14,026 nt of DNA from an uncultured Clostridium sp. (lineage in GTDB: Bacteria; Bacillota; Clostridia; TANB77; CAG-508), in contig USDL01000026.1 in assembly GCA_900553365.1 (NCBI GenBank), positions 1-14,026 of the forward strand, written 5' to 3'. Both the position numbers and the translations under genes were made by a program. Every line of letters starts with the position of its first letter. Position 1 is the stretch's first letter. The notes below the pieces were generated by a model, which was not told the origin of the DNA, made no database searches, and saw only the letters and a program-made list of their open reading frames with translations. Below, piece after piece: positions 7,293 through 13,890 of this stretch.

Positions 7293-8189
7293 ATGAAAAT
7301 ATTAAAAGAACTAATTATCAATTTCTTTAATGGCTTTTGTATGGCATTAGCCGATAGTGTACCAGGAGTATCAGGAGGAACGGTTGCATTTATTTTAGGT
7401 TTCTATGACAACTTTATAAACTCACTAGATGATATATTTAGAGGTAACTGGGAGGCAAAGAAAAAAGCCGCAATATACTTAATAAAAATTGGAGTAGGTT
7501 GGGTAATAGGTTTCTTATTAGCTGCAAGCATTTTAGCCGACTTATTCAATACAAAAATATATGAAATGAGCTCATTATTCCTTGGATTTATAATTTTTGC
7601 AATACCACTAGTTGTAAAAGAAGAAATTGATTCAGTAAAAGGAAAATACAAAAACATAATATGGGGAGTAATAGGAATTTTATTTGTTGTAGCAATAACA
7701 GTAATAAGCACAAAAGCAAGTATTAATGTAAGCAACTTGCAAAACTTAAATATAGGAACAGGCATATATATTTTCTTAGTTGCCATGATAGCAATTTCAG
7801 CAATGATATTGCCAGGAATATCTGGCTCAACAATGTTACTCATATTTGGAATATACATACCTATAATGAATAATATTAAAGCATTTATGCACTTTGATTT
7901 TTCAGTAATACCAACATTAATTATATTCGGATTAGGAATAATCGCAGGAATGATGGCTTTTGCAAATGTCGCAAGAAAATGTCTTGCGAAACACCGTTCA
8001 CAAACAGTATATGCAATACTAGGTCTAATGATAGGTTCAATATACTCAATAATAGTTGGACCAATGACACTGCAAGAACCACAACCAATCATGGATTTTT
8101 CAAGCTTCAGCATCCTATTCTTCATAATTGGAGGAATAATTATAGCAGGTCTAGAAGCAACAAAAAGAATACTAAACAAAAAGAATTAG
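7293..8189 (+). CDS. popT: DUF368 membrane protein, PopT-type polyprenyl-phosphate transporter
   Basis: Polytopic membrane protein of 298 residues with about eight to nine hydrophobic segments. It carries the two related family signatures, PGVSGGT at 24-30 and PGISGST at 174-180, each in a hydrophobic setting. This points to an internally duplicated (inverted-repeat-like) fold. DUF368 proteins were shown in recent work to act as undecaprenyl-phosphate transporters, bringing the carrier lipid back across the membrane for reuse in cell wall synthesis; that function is transferred here by family, not read from the sequence. The start at 7293 is chosen by AGGAG at 7281-7285. It is 52 bases after the kinase-like gene, with a strong hairpin between. 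The stop codon lies inside the stem of the following terminator. The symbol popT follows the family name and should be taken as provisional. Confidence 0.92.
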   Translation: MKILKELIINFFNGFCMALADSVPGVSGGTVAFILGFYDNFINSLDDIFRGNWEAKKKAAIYLIKIGVGWVIGFLLAASILADLFNTKIYEMSSLFLGFIIFAIPLVVKEEIDSVKGKYKNIIWGVIGILFVVAITVISTKASINVSNLQNLNIGTGIYIFLVAMIAISAMILPGISGSTMLLIFGIYIPIMNNIKAFMHFDFSVIPTLIIFGLGIIAGMMAFANVARKCLAKHRSQTVYAILGLMIGSIYSIIVGPMTLQEPQPIMDFSSFSILFFIIGGIIIAGLEATKRILNKKN

Positions 8190-8211
8190 CTAACAAAAGC
8201 TAATTCTTTTT
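8178..8211 (+). terminator. Intrinsic terminator after popT
   Basis: AAAAAGAATTAGCT (8178-8191) and AGCTAATTCTTTTT (8198-8211) form a 14-bp perfect stem with a six-base loop AACAAA. The right arm ends in five T. The popT stop codon (8187-8189) lies within the left arm. The A/T symmetry would also let it act on the - strand, but no - strand gene is near. Confidence 0.85.
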
Positions 8212-8225
8212 GCATATATTGTTGT

Positions 8226-8232
8226 GAGGTGA
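8226..8232 (+). promoter_or_regulatory. Ribosome binding site fixing the M19 gene start
   Basis: GAGGTGA lies just before the ATG at 8238. In-frame GTG 8229 and ATG 8232 overlap this site and cannot be used with it, so 8238 is the start. Confidence 0.75.
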
Positions 8233-8237
8233 TGTGG

Positions 8238-9176
8238 ATGAAAGATTGCCATTATGATTTGCTTACATATATTTTTATGAATAGAGAAAATTTGGAAAAT
8301 GTAAAAAAACATTGCATTGATATTTTTAAAAATGGCATAACTGGAGGAATATTTAATTTGTTCTATATGTCAACAAGGGAAATGCAAGAAGAACTTTCAA
8401 TACAGCCAGAGGAAATAAATATAATAGAAAACTTAAAAACTGTTAAACAATTAATAGAGAAAGAAAAATTGATACCAGAAAATGTAGATTACATAATTGG
8501 AATAGAGGGGCTAGATTACCTAGAAAAAATAGAGGATATAGATGTATTGTATAGTTTAGGCGTAAAATCTGTAAATCCTGTTTGGAACAACCATAATAAA
8601 TTTGGAACAGGTGTAAGACCATGCAATGTAATAAACAAAGAAAAGGGATTAACTAGCTTAGGAAAAGAGCTAATACTTAAGCTTATAAAAACAGGAATAG
8701 CAGTTGATGTATCACACAGTGATGAGAAAACTTTTTGGGATATTATTCAAATATGTAAAGCAAATGAAAAGTTAAAACCTAAAGTCTTAGCCTCACATTC
8801 GAACTGTAAAACAATATGCAATGTTCCAAGAAACTTGAGCGATGAGCAAATAAAAGCAATAAAAGAACTAGATGGAATAATTGGTATTGTTGGAGTTAAA
8901 GACTTTTGCACTAAAAATGATAACGTAAATATAAAACAAGAATATATTCAAAATATTACCCATATTAAACAAATTTTAGGAAATGTAAACAACATAGCTA
9001 TTGCCACTGACGATATGAGTTATTACATAATAGAACCAGAGTATTACCAAAAAGCAAACGTATTTAAACAAAACAGAATAGATAAGGAGATAAATAAACT
9101 GTTAAAACAAAACAAATATACAAAAAATGAAATAAAACAAATAAAATACAAAAATTTTGAAAAGTTTTTAACATAA
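8238..9176 (+). CDS. M19 (renal dipeptidase-like) membrane dipeptidase family protein
   Basis: Zinc peptidase of the amidohydrolase-like (TIM-barrel) fold that hydrolyses dipeptides, including those with D-residues. At 312 residues it has the normal length of bacterial M19 proteins. The binuclear metal ligands can be placed: H5 and D7 (CHYD), E90 (IGIEG), H160 (DVSHS) and H187 (ASHSN). R198 (VPRN) and D258 (ATDD) match substrate-binding positions. Two motifs differ from the common form: CHYD instead of GHxD at the start, and ATDD instead of GSDFDG near the end. There is no signal peptide, so it is cytoplasmic here despite the family name. It is separated from popT by a terminator and from tig by a promoter, so it is probably its own unit, although I see no clear promoter in the 26 bases before it. 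Activity is likely but specificity is open. Confidence 0.88.
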   Translation: MKDCHYDLLTYIFMNRENLENVKKHCIDIFKNGITGGIFNLFYMSTREMQEELSIQPEEINIIENLKTVKQLIEKEKLIPENVDYIIGIEGLDYLEKIEDIDVLYSLGVKSVNPVWNNHNKFGTGVRPCNVINKEKGLTSLGKELILKLIKTGIAVDVSHSDEKTFWDIIQICKANEKLKPKVLASHSNCKTICNVPRNLSDEQIKAIKELDGIIGIVGVKDFCTKNDNVNIKQEYIQNITHIKQILGNVNNIAIATDDMSYYIIEPEYYQKANVFKQNRIDKEINKLLKQNKYTKNEIKQIKYKNFEKFLT

Positions 9177-9198
9177 GGAAAAAATTGAACTAAAACTA

Positions 9199-9226
9199 TT
9201 GCAAAAACTAGAATTTATGATATAAT
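9199..9226 (+). promoter_or_regulatory. Promoter for tig
   Basis: TTGCAA (9199-9204), a 16-base spacer and a perfect TATAAT (9221-9226) preceded by TGA (extended -10). It lies in the 93-base gap after the M19 gene. I saw no CtsR- or CIRCE-type operator around it. Confidence 0.8.
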
Positions 9227-9269
9227 AATGTAGTTAATTTTAGCAAACAGAAAGGGTTGAATTTTAATA

Positions 9270-10556
9270 ATGAAAGTAAAAGTTGAAAACGTTAAAGACA
9301 AAGCAAATGAGGTAAAATTAGAATTTACAGTTGAGGCTGAAAAATTTAATGAAGCAATACAAACAGTATATAAGAAAAACGCAAAATATTTTAATATACC
9401 AGGGTTTAGAAAAGGAAAAGCACCATTTAAAATGGTAGAAAAAGCTTATGGAATTCAAATATTCTATGAAGATGCATTCAATGAAGTTGCAACAGAAGCA
9501 TATACAAAAGGTATAGAAGATAATAAAATTGAAGTAGTAAGCAAACCTGAAATTGATATTAAACAAATTGAAGCAGGAAAAGACTTAATATTCACAGCTG
9601 TAGTACAAACAAAACCAGAAGTTACTTTAGGTAAATATAAAGGTATAGAAATAAAGAAAATTGAGTATAATGTATCTGATGAAGATGTTGAACACGAGTT
9701 ATCTCATGCAGCAGAGCATAATGCAAGAATAGTAACAGTTGAGGATAGAGCAGTTGAAAATGGTGATATAACTGTTATAGATTTTGAAGGTTTTGTTGAT
9801 GGTAAAGCGTTCGAGGGTGGAAAGGCAGAAAACCACGAATTAGAAATAGGAAGTGGAAAATTCATACCAGGCTTTGAAGAACAAATTATAGGAATGAAAA
9901 CTGACGAAGAAAAAGACATAAAAGTAACATTCCCAAAAGAATATCCAGCAAAAGAATTAGCAGGAAAAGAAGCAACATTTAAAATTAAATTACATGAAAT
10001 AAAGAAAAAAGAATTACCAGAAATAAATGATGAATTTGCTAAAGACGCTAGTGAATTTGATACATTAGAAGACTGGAAAAAATCTATAAGAGAAAAACAA
10101 GAAAAAGCAAACGAATCAAAAGCAAAATATGAAATGGAAGAAGAAGCTATTGAAGCAGTTTGCAACGATTCTAAAGTAGATATTCCAAGTGGAATGATAG
10201 AAACACAAATAGATAATATGGAACAAGATGTATCATCAAGATTAAGCTATCAAGGAATGAAATTAGATCAATATCTACAAATGGTTGGTAAAACAAGAAA
10301 AGAATTTAGAGACGAATACAAAGAACAAGCTGAAAAACAAGTTAAAACAAACCTAGTATTAGAAGCAGTAATGAAAGATAGCAAAATTGAAGTAGCAGAA
10401 GAAGAAATAGAAGCGAAAATAAAAGAAATGGCAGAAATGTATGGACAAAAAGAAGAAGAAGTTAAAAATAATCCAAACTTAAGAAAATACATAGAAGAAT
10501 CTTTAAAAACAGAAAAAACAATTCATTATATTGTAGATAATGCTAAAATAAAATAA
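9270..10556 (+). CDS. tig: Trigger factor
   Basis: Ribosome-bound chaperone with peptidyl-prolyl isomerase activity that receives nascent chains at the exit tunnel. The 428-residue protein (family about 420-450) has the three usual domains: the ribosome-binding domain (about 1-110) with the signature GFRKGK at 45-50; an FKBP-type isomerase domain (about 157-245, with the GDITVIDFEG start and the FIPGFEEQIIGM core); and a helical C-terminal substrate-cradle domain (about 250-428), rich in Glu and Lys. A strong promoter precedes it. The best ribosome binding site, AAAGGG at 9251-9256, is 13 bases from the ATG, longer than for other genes here. The order tig, clpP, clpX is conserved in many bacteria and links folding with degradation. 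Confidence 0.98.
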   Translation: MKVKVENVKDKANEVKLEFTVEAEKFNEAIQTVYKKNAKYFNIPGFRKGKAPFKMVEKAYGIQIFYEDAFNEVATEAYTKGIEDNKIEVVSKPEIDIKQIEAGKDLIFTAVVQTKPEVTLGKYKGIEIKKIEYNVSDEDVEHELSHAAEHNARIVTVEDRAVENGDITVIDFEGFVDGKAFEGGKAENHELEIGSGKFIPGFEEQIIGMKTDEEKDIKVTFPKEYPAKELAGKEATFKIKLHEIKKKELPEINDEFAKDASEFDTLEDWKKSIREKQEKANESKAKYEMEEEAIEAVCNDSKVDIPSGMIETQIDNMEQDVSSRLSYQGMKLDQYLQMVGKTRKEFRDEYKEQAEKQVKTNLVLEAVMKDSKIEVAEEEIEAKIKEMAEMYGQKEEEVKNNPNLRKYIEESLKTEKTIHYIVDNAKIK

Positions 10557-10568
10557 GCAGAATTTACA

Positions 10569-10596
10569 AGGGGCTAGCACCTTTGTGCCAGTCCCT
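10569..10596. repeat. GC-rich imperfect hairpin between tig and clpP
   Basis: AGGGGCTAGCAC (10569-10580) pairs with GTGCCAGTCCCT (10585-10596) around the loop CTTT, with one A-C mismatch and one G-T pair. It is followed only by ATTTTA, so it is at best a weak terminator. Its GC content is far above its surroundings. It could attenuate read-through from tig, stabilise mRNA ends, or be a copy of a dispersed palindromic (REP-like) repeat; only one copy is in the window. Confidence 0.65.
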
Positions 10597-10616
10597 ATTT
10601 TACATAAAAAACAAAG

Positions 10617-10622
10617 AAAGGA
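10617..10622 (+). promoter_or_regulatory. Ribosome binding site fixing the clpP start
   Basis: AAAGGA ten bases before the ATG at 10633. The frame stays open upstream into the hairpin, with a GTG at 10585, but that start has no ribosome binding site and would add a non-conserved 16-residue extension. Confidence 0.75.
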
Positions 10623-10632
10623 ATTGATAATT

Positions 10633-11232
10633 ATGGAAAAAAATAGTTTAGTACCTTATGTAATTGAACAAACAAGTAGAGGGGAAAGGTCTTATGATAT
10701 ATTCTCAAGACTTTTAAAAGATAGAATAATCTTTTTAAGTGAAGATGTGAATCCAGCAACAGCAAGCTTAGTTGTTGCACAAATGCTATTTCTAGAATCT
10801 GAAGATCCTGATAAAGAAATATCATTTTACATTAACAGCCCAGGAGGATCTATAACAGATGGTATGGCAATAGTTGATACTATGAATTATATAAAATGCC
10901 CAGTATCAACAATCTGTGTTGGTTTAGCTGCAAGTATGGGCTCTGTACTTTTAGCATCTGGAACAAAAGGAAAAAGATTTGCAACACCAAATGCTGAAGT
11001 ATTAATTCACCAACCATTAATTTCAGGAGGATTAGCAGGTCAAACTACTGAAATAAAAATACATGCTGACCACATGGTAAAAACAAGAGAAAAATTAAAT
11101 AAGCTATTAAGTGAAAGAACAGGTCAGAGCTTAGAACAAATTGAAAAAGATACAGAAAGAGACCATTACATGACAGCAGAAGAAGCTTTAGCTTATGGAT
11201 TAATAGATGGAATTTTAGATTATAGAAAATAA
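10633..11232 (+). CDS. clpP: ATP-dependent Clp protease proteolytic subunit
   Basis: Serine protease that forms the two-ring, fourteen-subunit degradation chamber and works with ClpX (next gene) and possibly ClpC or ClpA. With the ATG at 10633 the product is 199 residues, the usual length. The catalytic triad is S101 (LAASMGS), H126 (LIHQP) and D177 (TERDHYM). The N-terminal axial-loop region starts with LVPYVIEQTSRGERSYDIFSR in the typical way; there is a short or no propeptide. It lies 76 bases after tig, with a GC-rich hairpin between, and 49 bases before clpX with no terminator, so clpP and clpX are probably one transcript. I did not find CtsR repeats upstream, so stress control is not evident from sequence. 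Confidence 0.98.
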   Translation: MEKNSLVPYVIEQTSRGERSYDIFSRLLKDRIIFLSEDVNPATASLVVAQMLFLESEDPDKEISFYINSPGGSITDGMAIVDTMNYIKCPVSTICVGLAASMGSVLLASGTKGKRFATPNAEVLIHQPLISGGLAGQTTEIKIHADHMVKTREKLNKLLSERTGQSLEQIEKDTERDHYMTAEEALAYGLIDGILDYRK

Positions 11233-11281
11233 AAAACTATAATAATCTTAAATTCAAAATCGAAAGAAAGGAATAGATAGA

Positions 11282-12607
11282 ATGGCAAATAAAAAGGAAA
11301 TTAGTGAAATAAGATGCTCTTTTTGTGGTAAAGCACAAGAAATGGTAAAAAAATTAATTGCTGGTCCAAAATCAGTATATATTTGTGATGAATGTATAAA
11401 TGTTTGTAATAACATAATTGAAAGTGAAGCTTATGATGAGGAGCTTGGATATGAAGATGTAAAAACAGAAGAAATACCAACACCACAAGAAATTAAAAAT
11501 GTGCTAGACGAATATGTTATTGGCCAAGATGAAGCCAAAAAAACATTAGCAGTAGCTGTATATAATCATTATAAAAGAATTAATTGCAAAGAAATAATAG
11601 ATGATGTAGAAATACAAAAAAGTAATATTTTACTTTTAGGACCAACTGGATGTGGAAAAACACTTTTAGCACAAACATTAGCTAGAATTTTAAACGTACC
11701 TTTTGCAATAGCAGATGCCACAACTCTTACAGAAGCTGGATATGTTGGTGAAGATGTTGAAAATATACTTTTAAAACTTATCCAAGCAGCAGAATTTGAT
11801 GTGGAAAAAGCACAAAAGGGAATTATATATATAGATGAAATAGATAAAATAACAAGAAAATCAGAAAACCCATCAATAACAAGGGATGTAAGCGGAGAAG
11901 GTGTTCAACAAGCTTTATTAAAAATTGTTGAAGGTACAATCGCATCTGTTCCACCACAAGGAGGAAGAAAACATCCACACCAAGAATTTATACAAATAGA
12001 TACTTCAAACATATTATTTATTTGCGGAGGAGCTTTTGAAGGCTTAGAAAAAATTATTAAAGAAAGAACAAATAAAAAATCCTTGGGATTTGGAGCACAA
12101 ATTGAAAGCAAAAAAGACTTACAAGATAAATATAAAATATTTGAACAACTACTACCACAAGACTTGCTAAAATTTGGTTTAATTCCAGAATTTGTTGGAA
12201 GATTACCAATTATAGCAACACTACAAGAACTAGATAGAGAAGCTCTAATTAAAATCGTAACAGAACCTAAAAATGCTTTAGTTAAACAATATAAGAAACT
12301 ATTAGAATTAGATGGCGTAGAGCTAGAATTTGAACCAGAAGCTTTAAATGCAATAGTAGATAAAGCAATAGAAAGAAATACAGGAGCAAGAGGCTTACGT
12401 TCAATAATTGAAGATATAATGAGAGACATAATGTTTGATGTACCAAGCAATATGAGAATTGAAAAATGTATAATAACACGAGACACAGTAGAAAAGAAAG
12501 CACCACCAGTTTTAGAACTATGCAAGGAAAGTGAAGTAGATCCCAAAAGAGGAATAATCAAAAAAAGAAAAACAAGTCCTGTAAGACAACACACAGAAAC
12601 AGCATAA
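11282..12607 (+). CDS. clpX: ATP-dependent Clp protease ATPase subunit ClpX
   Basis: AAA+ hexameric unfoldase that recognises tagged proteins (including ssrA-tagged ones) and feeds them to ClpP. The 441-residue protein has an N-terminal zinc-binding domain with C12, C15, C35 and C38; Walker A GPTGCGKT (120-127); pore-1 loop GYVG (153-156); Walker B IIYIDEID (181-188); the RKH pore loop at 229-231; the ClpP-binding loop with LGF at 268-270 (usually IGF); and sensor 2 GARGLR (369-373). All ATPase residues are intact. The start follows a GAAAGGA site about ten bases upstream. The C-terminal tail (about 410-441) is basic and probably disordered. The neighbour order supports a ClpXP pair. Confidence 0.98.
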   Translation: MANKKEISEIRCSFCGKAQEMVKKLIAGPKSVYICDECINVCNNIIESEAYDEELGYEDVKTEEIPTPQEIKNVLDEYVIGQDEAKKTLAVAVYNHYKRINCKEIIDDVEIQKSNILLLGPTGCGKTLLAQTLARILNVPFAIADATTLTEAGYVGEDVENILLKLIQAAEFDVEKAQKGIIYIDEIDKITRKSENPSITRDVSGEGVQQALLKIVEGTIASVPPQGGRKHPHQEFIQIDTSNILFICGGAFEGLEKIIKERTNKKSLGFGAQIESKKDLQDKYKIFEQLLPQDLLKFGLIPEFVGRLPIIATLQELDREALIKIVTEPKNALVKQYKKLLELDGVELEFEPEALNAIVDKAIERNTGARGLRSIIEDIMRDIMFDVPSNMRIEKCIITRDTVEKKAPPVLELCKESEVDPKRGIIKKRKTSPVRQHTETA

Positions 12608-12629
12608 AATAAATAGAAAGAGGAATATT

Positions 12630-13187
12630 ATGAGTGAAGTAAAGGATAAAGTAAAAGAATTATTAAATAAAGTTAATAGACCAGGAATGAAGGAGCTTAT
12701 GGATTTTCTTGAAAAATCAGACTACTATGAAGCTCCAGCAAGCACAAAATATCATGGCGCATATAAATGTGGACTAATTGAACATAGCTATAAGGTATAT
12801 GAAATATTAAAAGGAAAAATTGAATATCATAAATTAGATGTAAGCGAGGAAACTCTTATATTAGTAACCTTATTACATGATTTATGCAAAGTAAATTTCT
12901 ATAAAACAGATTATAGAAATGCCAAAAACGCAAAAGGAGAATGGGAAAAAGTACCATATTATACAATAGATGATACAATACCTTATGGCCATGGAGAAAA
13001 ATCAGTAATGATGATTACAGAATACATAAAATTAACAAACGAAGAAAAGTACGCAATTCGTTGGCATATGGGCTTTTCAGAGCCAAAGGAACAATATGTA
13101 ACACTAGGTCAAGCTTTTAAGAAATACCCATTAGCATTATTACTACACGAAGCTGATATGGAAACAACCTATTTTTATAATACATAA
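12630..13187 (+). CDS. HD domain-containing protein, probable phosphohydrolase
   Basis: Small protein of 185 residues with the HD metal-dependent hydrolase pattern: H52 (IEHSYKV), the HD pair H83-D84 (LLHDLCKV) and D176 (HEADMET). Further histidines H121 (GHGEKS) and H146 (WHMGF) are conserved-looking additional ligands, as in two-metal HD enzymes. The GAYKCGLIEHS and GHGEKS segments recall small HD proteins found both in Clostridia chromosomes and in phages, usually listed only as hydrolase. Substrate unknown; nucleotides are common for the fold. It starts 22 bases after clpX behind AAAGAGGA (12617-12624) and is probably on the clpX transcript. No terminator is visible after it, so read-through into the following gene is likely. 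Confidence 0.83.
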   Translation: MSEVKDKVKELLNKVNRPGMKELMDFLEKSDYYEAPASTKYHGAYKCGLIEHSYKVYEILKGKIEYHKLDVSEETLILVTLLHDLCKVNFYKTDYRNAKNAKGEWEKVPYYTIDDTIPYGHGEKSVMMITEYIKLTNEEKYAIRWHMGFSEPKEQYVTLGQAFKKYPLALLLHEADMETTYFYNT

Positions 13188-13197
13188 AATATTATTT

Positions 13198-13226
13198 TTC
13201 ACCTTTTTTCTAAAAAAACATATAAT
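13198..13226 (+). promoter_or_regulatory. Possible promoter for the cysteine-rich gene
   Basis: A perfect TATAAT (13221-13226) lies 17 bases after TTCACC (13198-13203), a weak -35 with four of six consensus bases. Transcription would start near 13233, downstream of the left arm of the inverted repeat that pairs the ribosome binding site. Confidence 0.5.
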
Positions 13227-13272
13227 ATATTAGATATGCTTAAGCATAGAATTATTAAAAGAAAAAAGGTGA
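13199..13272. repeat. 13-bp inverted repeat whose right arm holds a ribosome binding site
   Basis: TCACCTTTTTTCT (13199-13211) is an exact reverse complement of AGAAAAAAGGTGA (13260-13272). After a one-base bulge (T13273), four more A-T pairs join 13195-13198 to 13274-13277, up to the base before the last G ahead of the ATG. The right arm includes AAGGTGA, the ribosome binding site of the gene at 13279. In mRNA that begins upstream, the left arm acts as an anti-Shine-Dalgarno sequence. Confidence 0.75.
13235..13248. repeat. 14-bp perfect palindrome near predicted transcription start
   Basis: TATGCTTAAGCATA is its own reverse complement. It sits just after the predicted start (near 13233) and within the loop of the larger inverted repeat. 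It could be a repressor operator or simply a chance AT-rich palindrome; with no loop it is a poor RNA hairpin. Confidence 0.55.
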
Positions 13273-13278
13273 TAAAAG

Positions 13279-13704
13279 ATGGAATTTGATGAAAAGAAAC
13301 AATGCCAAGACATTAAGGTAAATGGCTTCATTGAAAAAGGAAAACAATTCGACTTAGAAATAAACTTACCAGAAGACAACAGAAACGTAATATATGGTGT
13401 AATTAAAGACTGCTATAAAGAGCCAGTAGAAGACGCAGTAGTAAAACTAATTGAAGTATGTTGCGATTATGGAAAAGAAGAAAGAAATCCAGTTTCTCAC
13501 ACATTCACAGATAAAGATGGAGAATTCGTATTTGGACCTTTGTGCCCAGATAAGAAGTATGAAATACAAATATGGGTAGACAGAGTAAAACATTGCAAAC
13601 AATGTGTAGAATGTAAAAGACATGGAAAATGTTTAAAGGGTGTAAGACTAGAATGTAAAGATTTTAAACCATGTAGAGAATGTAACGACGAATCAAAAAT
13701 GTAA
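13279..13704 (+). CDS. Cysteine-rich protein with carboxypeptidase-regulatory-like domain
   Basis: Function unknown. The 141-residue protein has a beta-sandwich segment (about 36-100) with the pattern of carboxypeptidase-regulatory/CnaB-like domains: VIYGVIKDCYKEPVEDAVVKL, then TDKDGEFVFGPL and KKYEIQIWV. A basic, cysteine-rich tail (106-135) has CKQCVEC, CLK and CRECN spacing. In all there are twelve cysteines (9, 45, 61, 62, 89, 106, 109, 112, 118, 126, 132, 135). There is no signal peptide or membrane segment, so it is made in the cytoplasm; the cysteines could bind metal, or form cross-links in a structure such as a spore layer, but this is only inference. AAGGTGA at 13266-13272 is the ribosome binding site and lies in an inverted-repeat arm. 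A terminator follows. Codon use matches the neighbours. Confidence 0.8.
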   Translation: MEFDEKKQCQDIKVNGFIEKGKQFDLEINLPEDNRNVIYGVIKDCYKEPVEDAVVKLIEVCCDYGKEERNPVSHTFTDKDGEFVFGPLCPDKKYEIQIWVDRVKHCKQCVECKRHGKCLKGVRLECKDFKPCRECNDESKM

Positions 13705-13720
13705 TAAGTAAAAAATGTTA

Positions 13721-13747
13721 TGAAGTGAACTGTAAAAGTTCACTTCA
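13721..13747 (+). terminator. Terminator-like hairpin before rpmF
   Basis: TGAAGTGAACT (13721-13731) and AGTTCACTTCA (13737-13747) form an 11-bp perfect stem with loop GTAAA. T-rich sequence (TTTTCTTTTT) begins only about seven bases after the stem, which is less than ideal for an intrinsic terminator. Its place after the cysteine-rich gene and before a fresh promoter supports the call. Confidence 0.65.
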
Positions 13748-13793
13748 AGTATATTTTCTTTTTAACTTTTTTATACAAAATTCACCATAAGAC

Positions 13794-13822
13794 TTGACAA
13801 ATTCTAAAATTCCTAGTATACT
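13794..13822 (+). promoter_or_regulatory. Promoter for rpmF
   Basis: A perfect -35 TTGACA (13794-13799) and TATACT (13817-13822) with a 17-base spacer, the best promoter in the window. Transcription should start near 13829, giving a leader of about 60 bases before the rpmF ATG. Confidence 0.88.
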
Positions 13823-13890
13823 AATTTAGTAGCTAAAAATTAAAAAGTATATAGATATGTATAACTGTACTGATAGAGGAGGGAATTAGC

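Noticed and set aside
7403..8179. Long open frame on the - strand opposite popT (258 codons)
   Set aside because: It is the antisense shadow of a gene with clear family motifs, lacks a ribosome binding site, and shows no recognisable domain.
9177..9269. CtsR or CIRCE heat-shock operator before tig or clpP
   Set aside because: Neither the tandem GGTCAAA repeat nor the TTAGCACTC/GAGTGCTAA pair is present here or in 10557-10632.
10585..10632. GTG start giving ClpP a 16-residue extension
   Set aside because: It lies within the hairpin stem, has no ribosome binding site, and the extension does not match ClpP N-termini.
11905..12594. Long open frame on the - strand opposite clpX (229 codons)
   Set aside because: Antisense shadow of clpX, caused by low stop frequency opposite A-rich codons; composition is serine/isoleucine-rich and non-protein-like.
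13829..13890. Structured ribosomal-protein leader before rpmF
   Set aside because: The roughly 60-base leader has only a very short TTTAG/CTAAA stem and no resemblance to a known r-protein leader.
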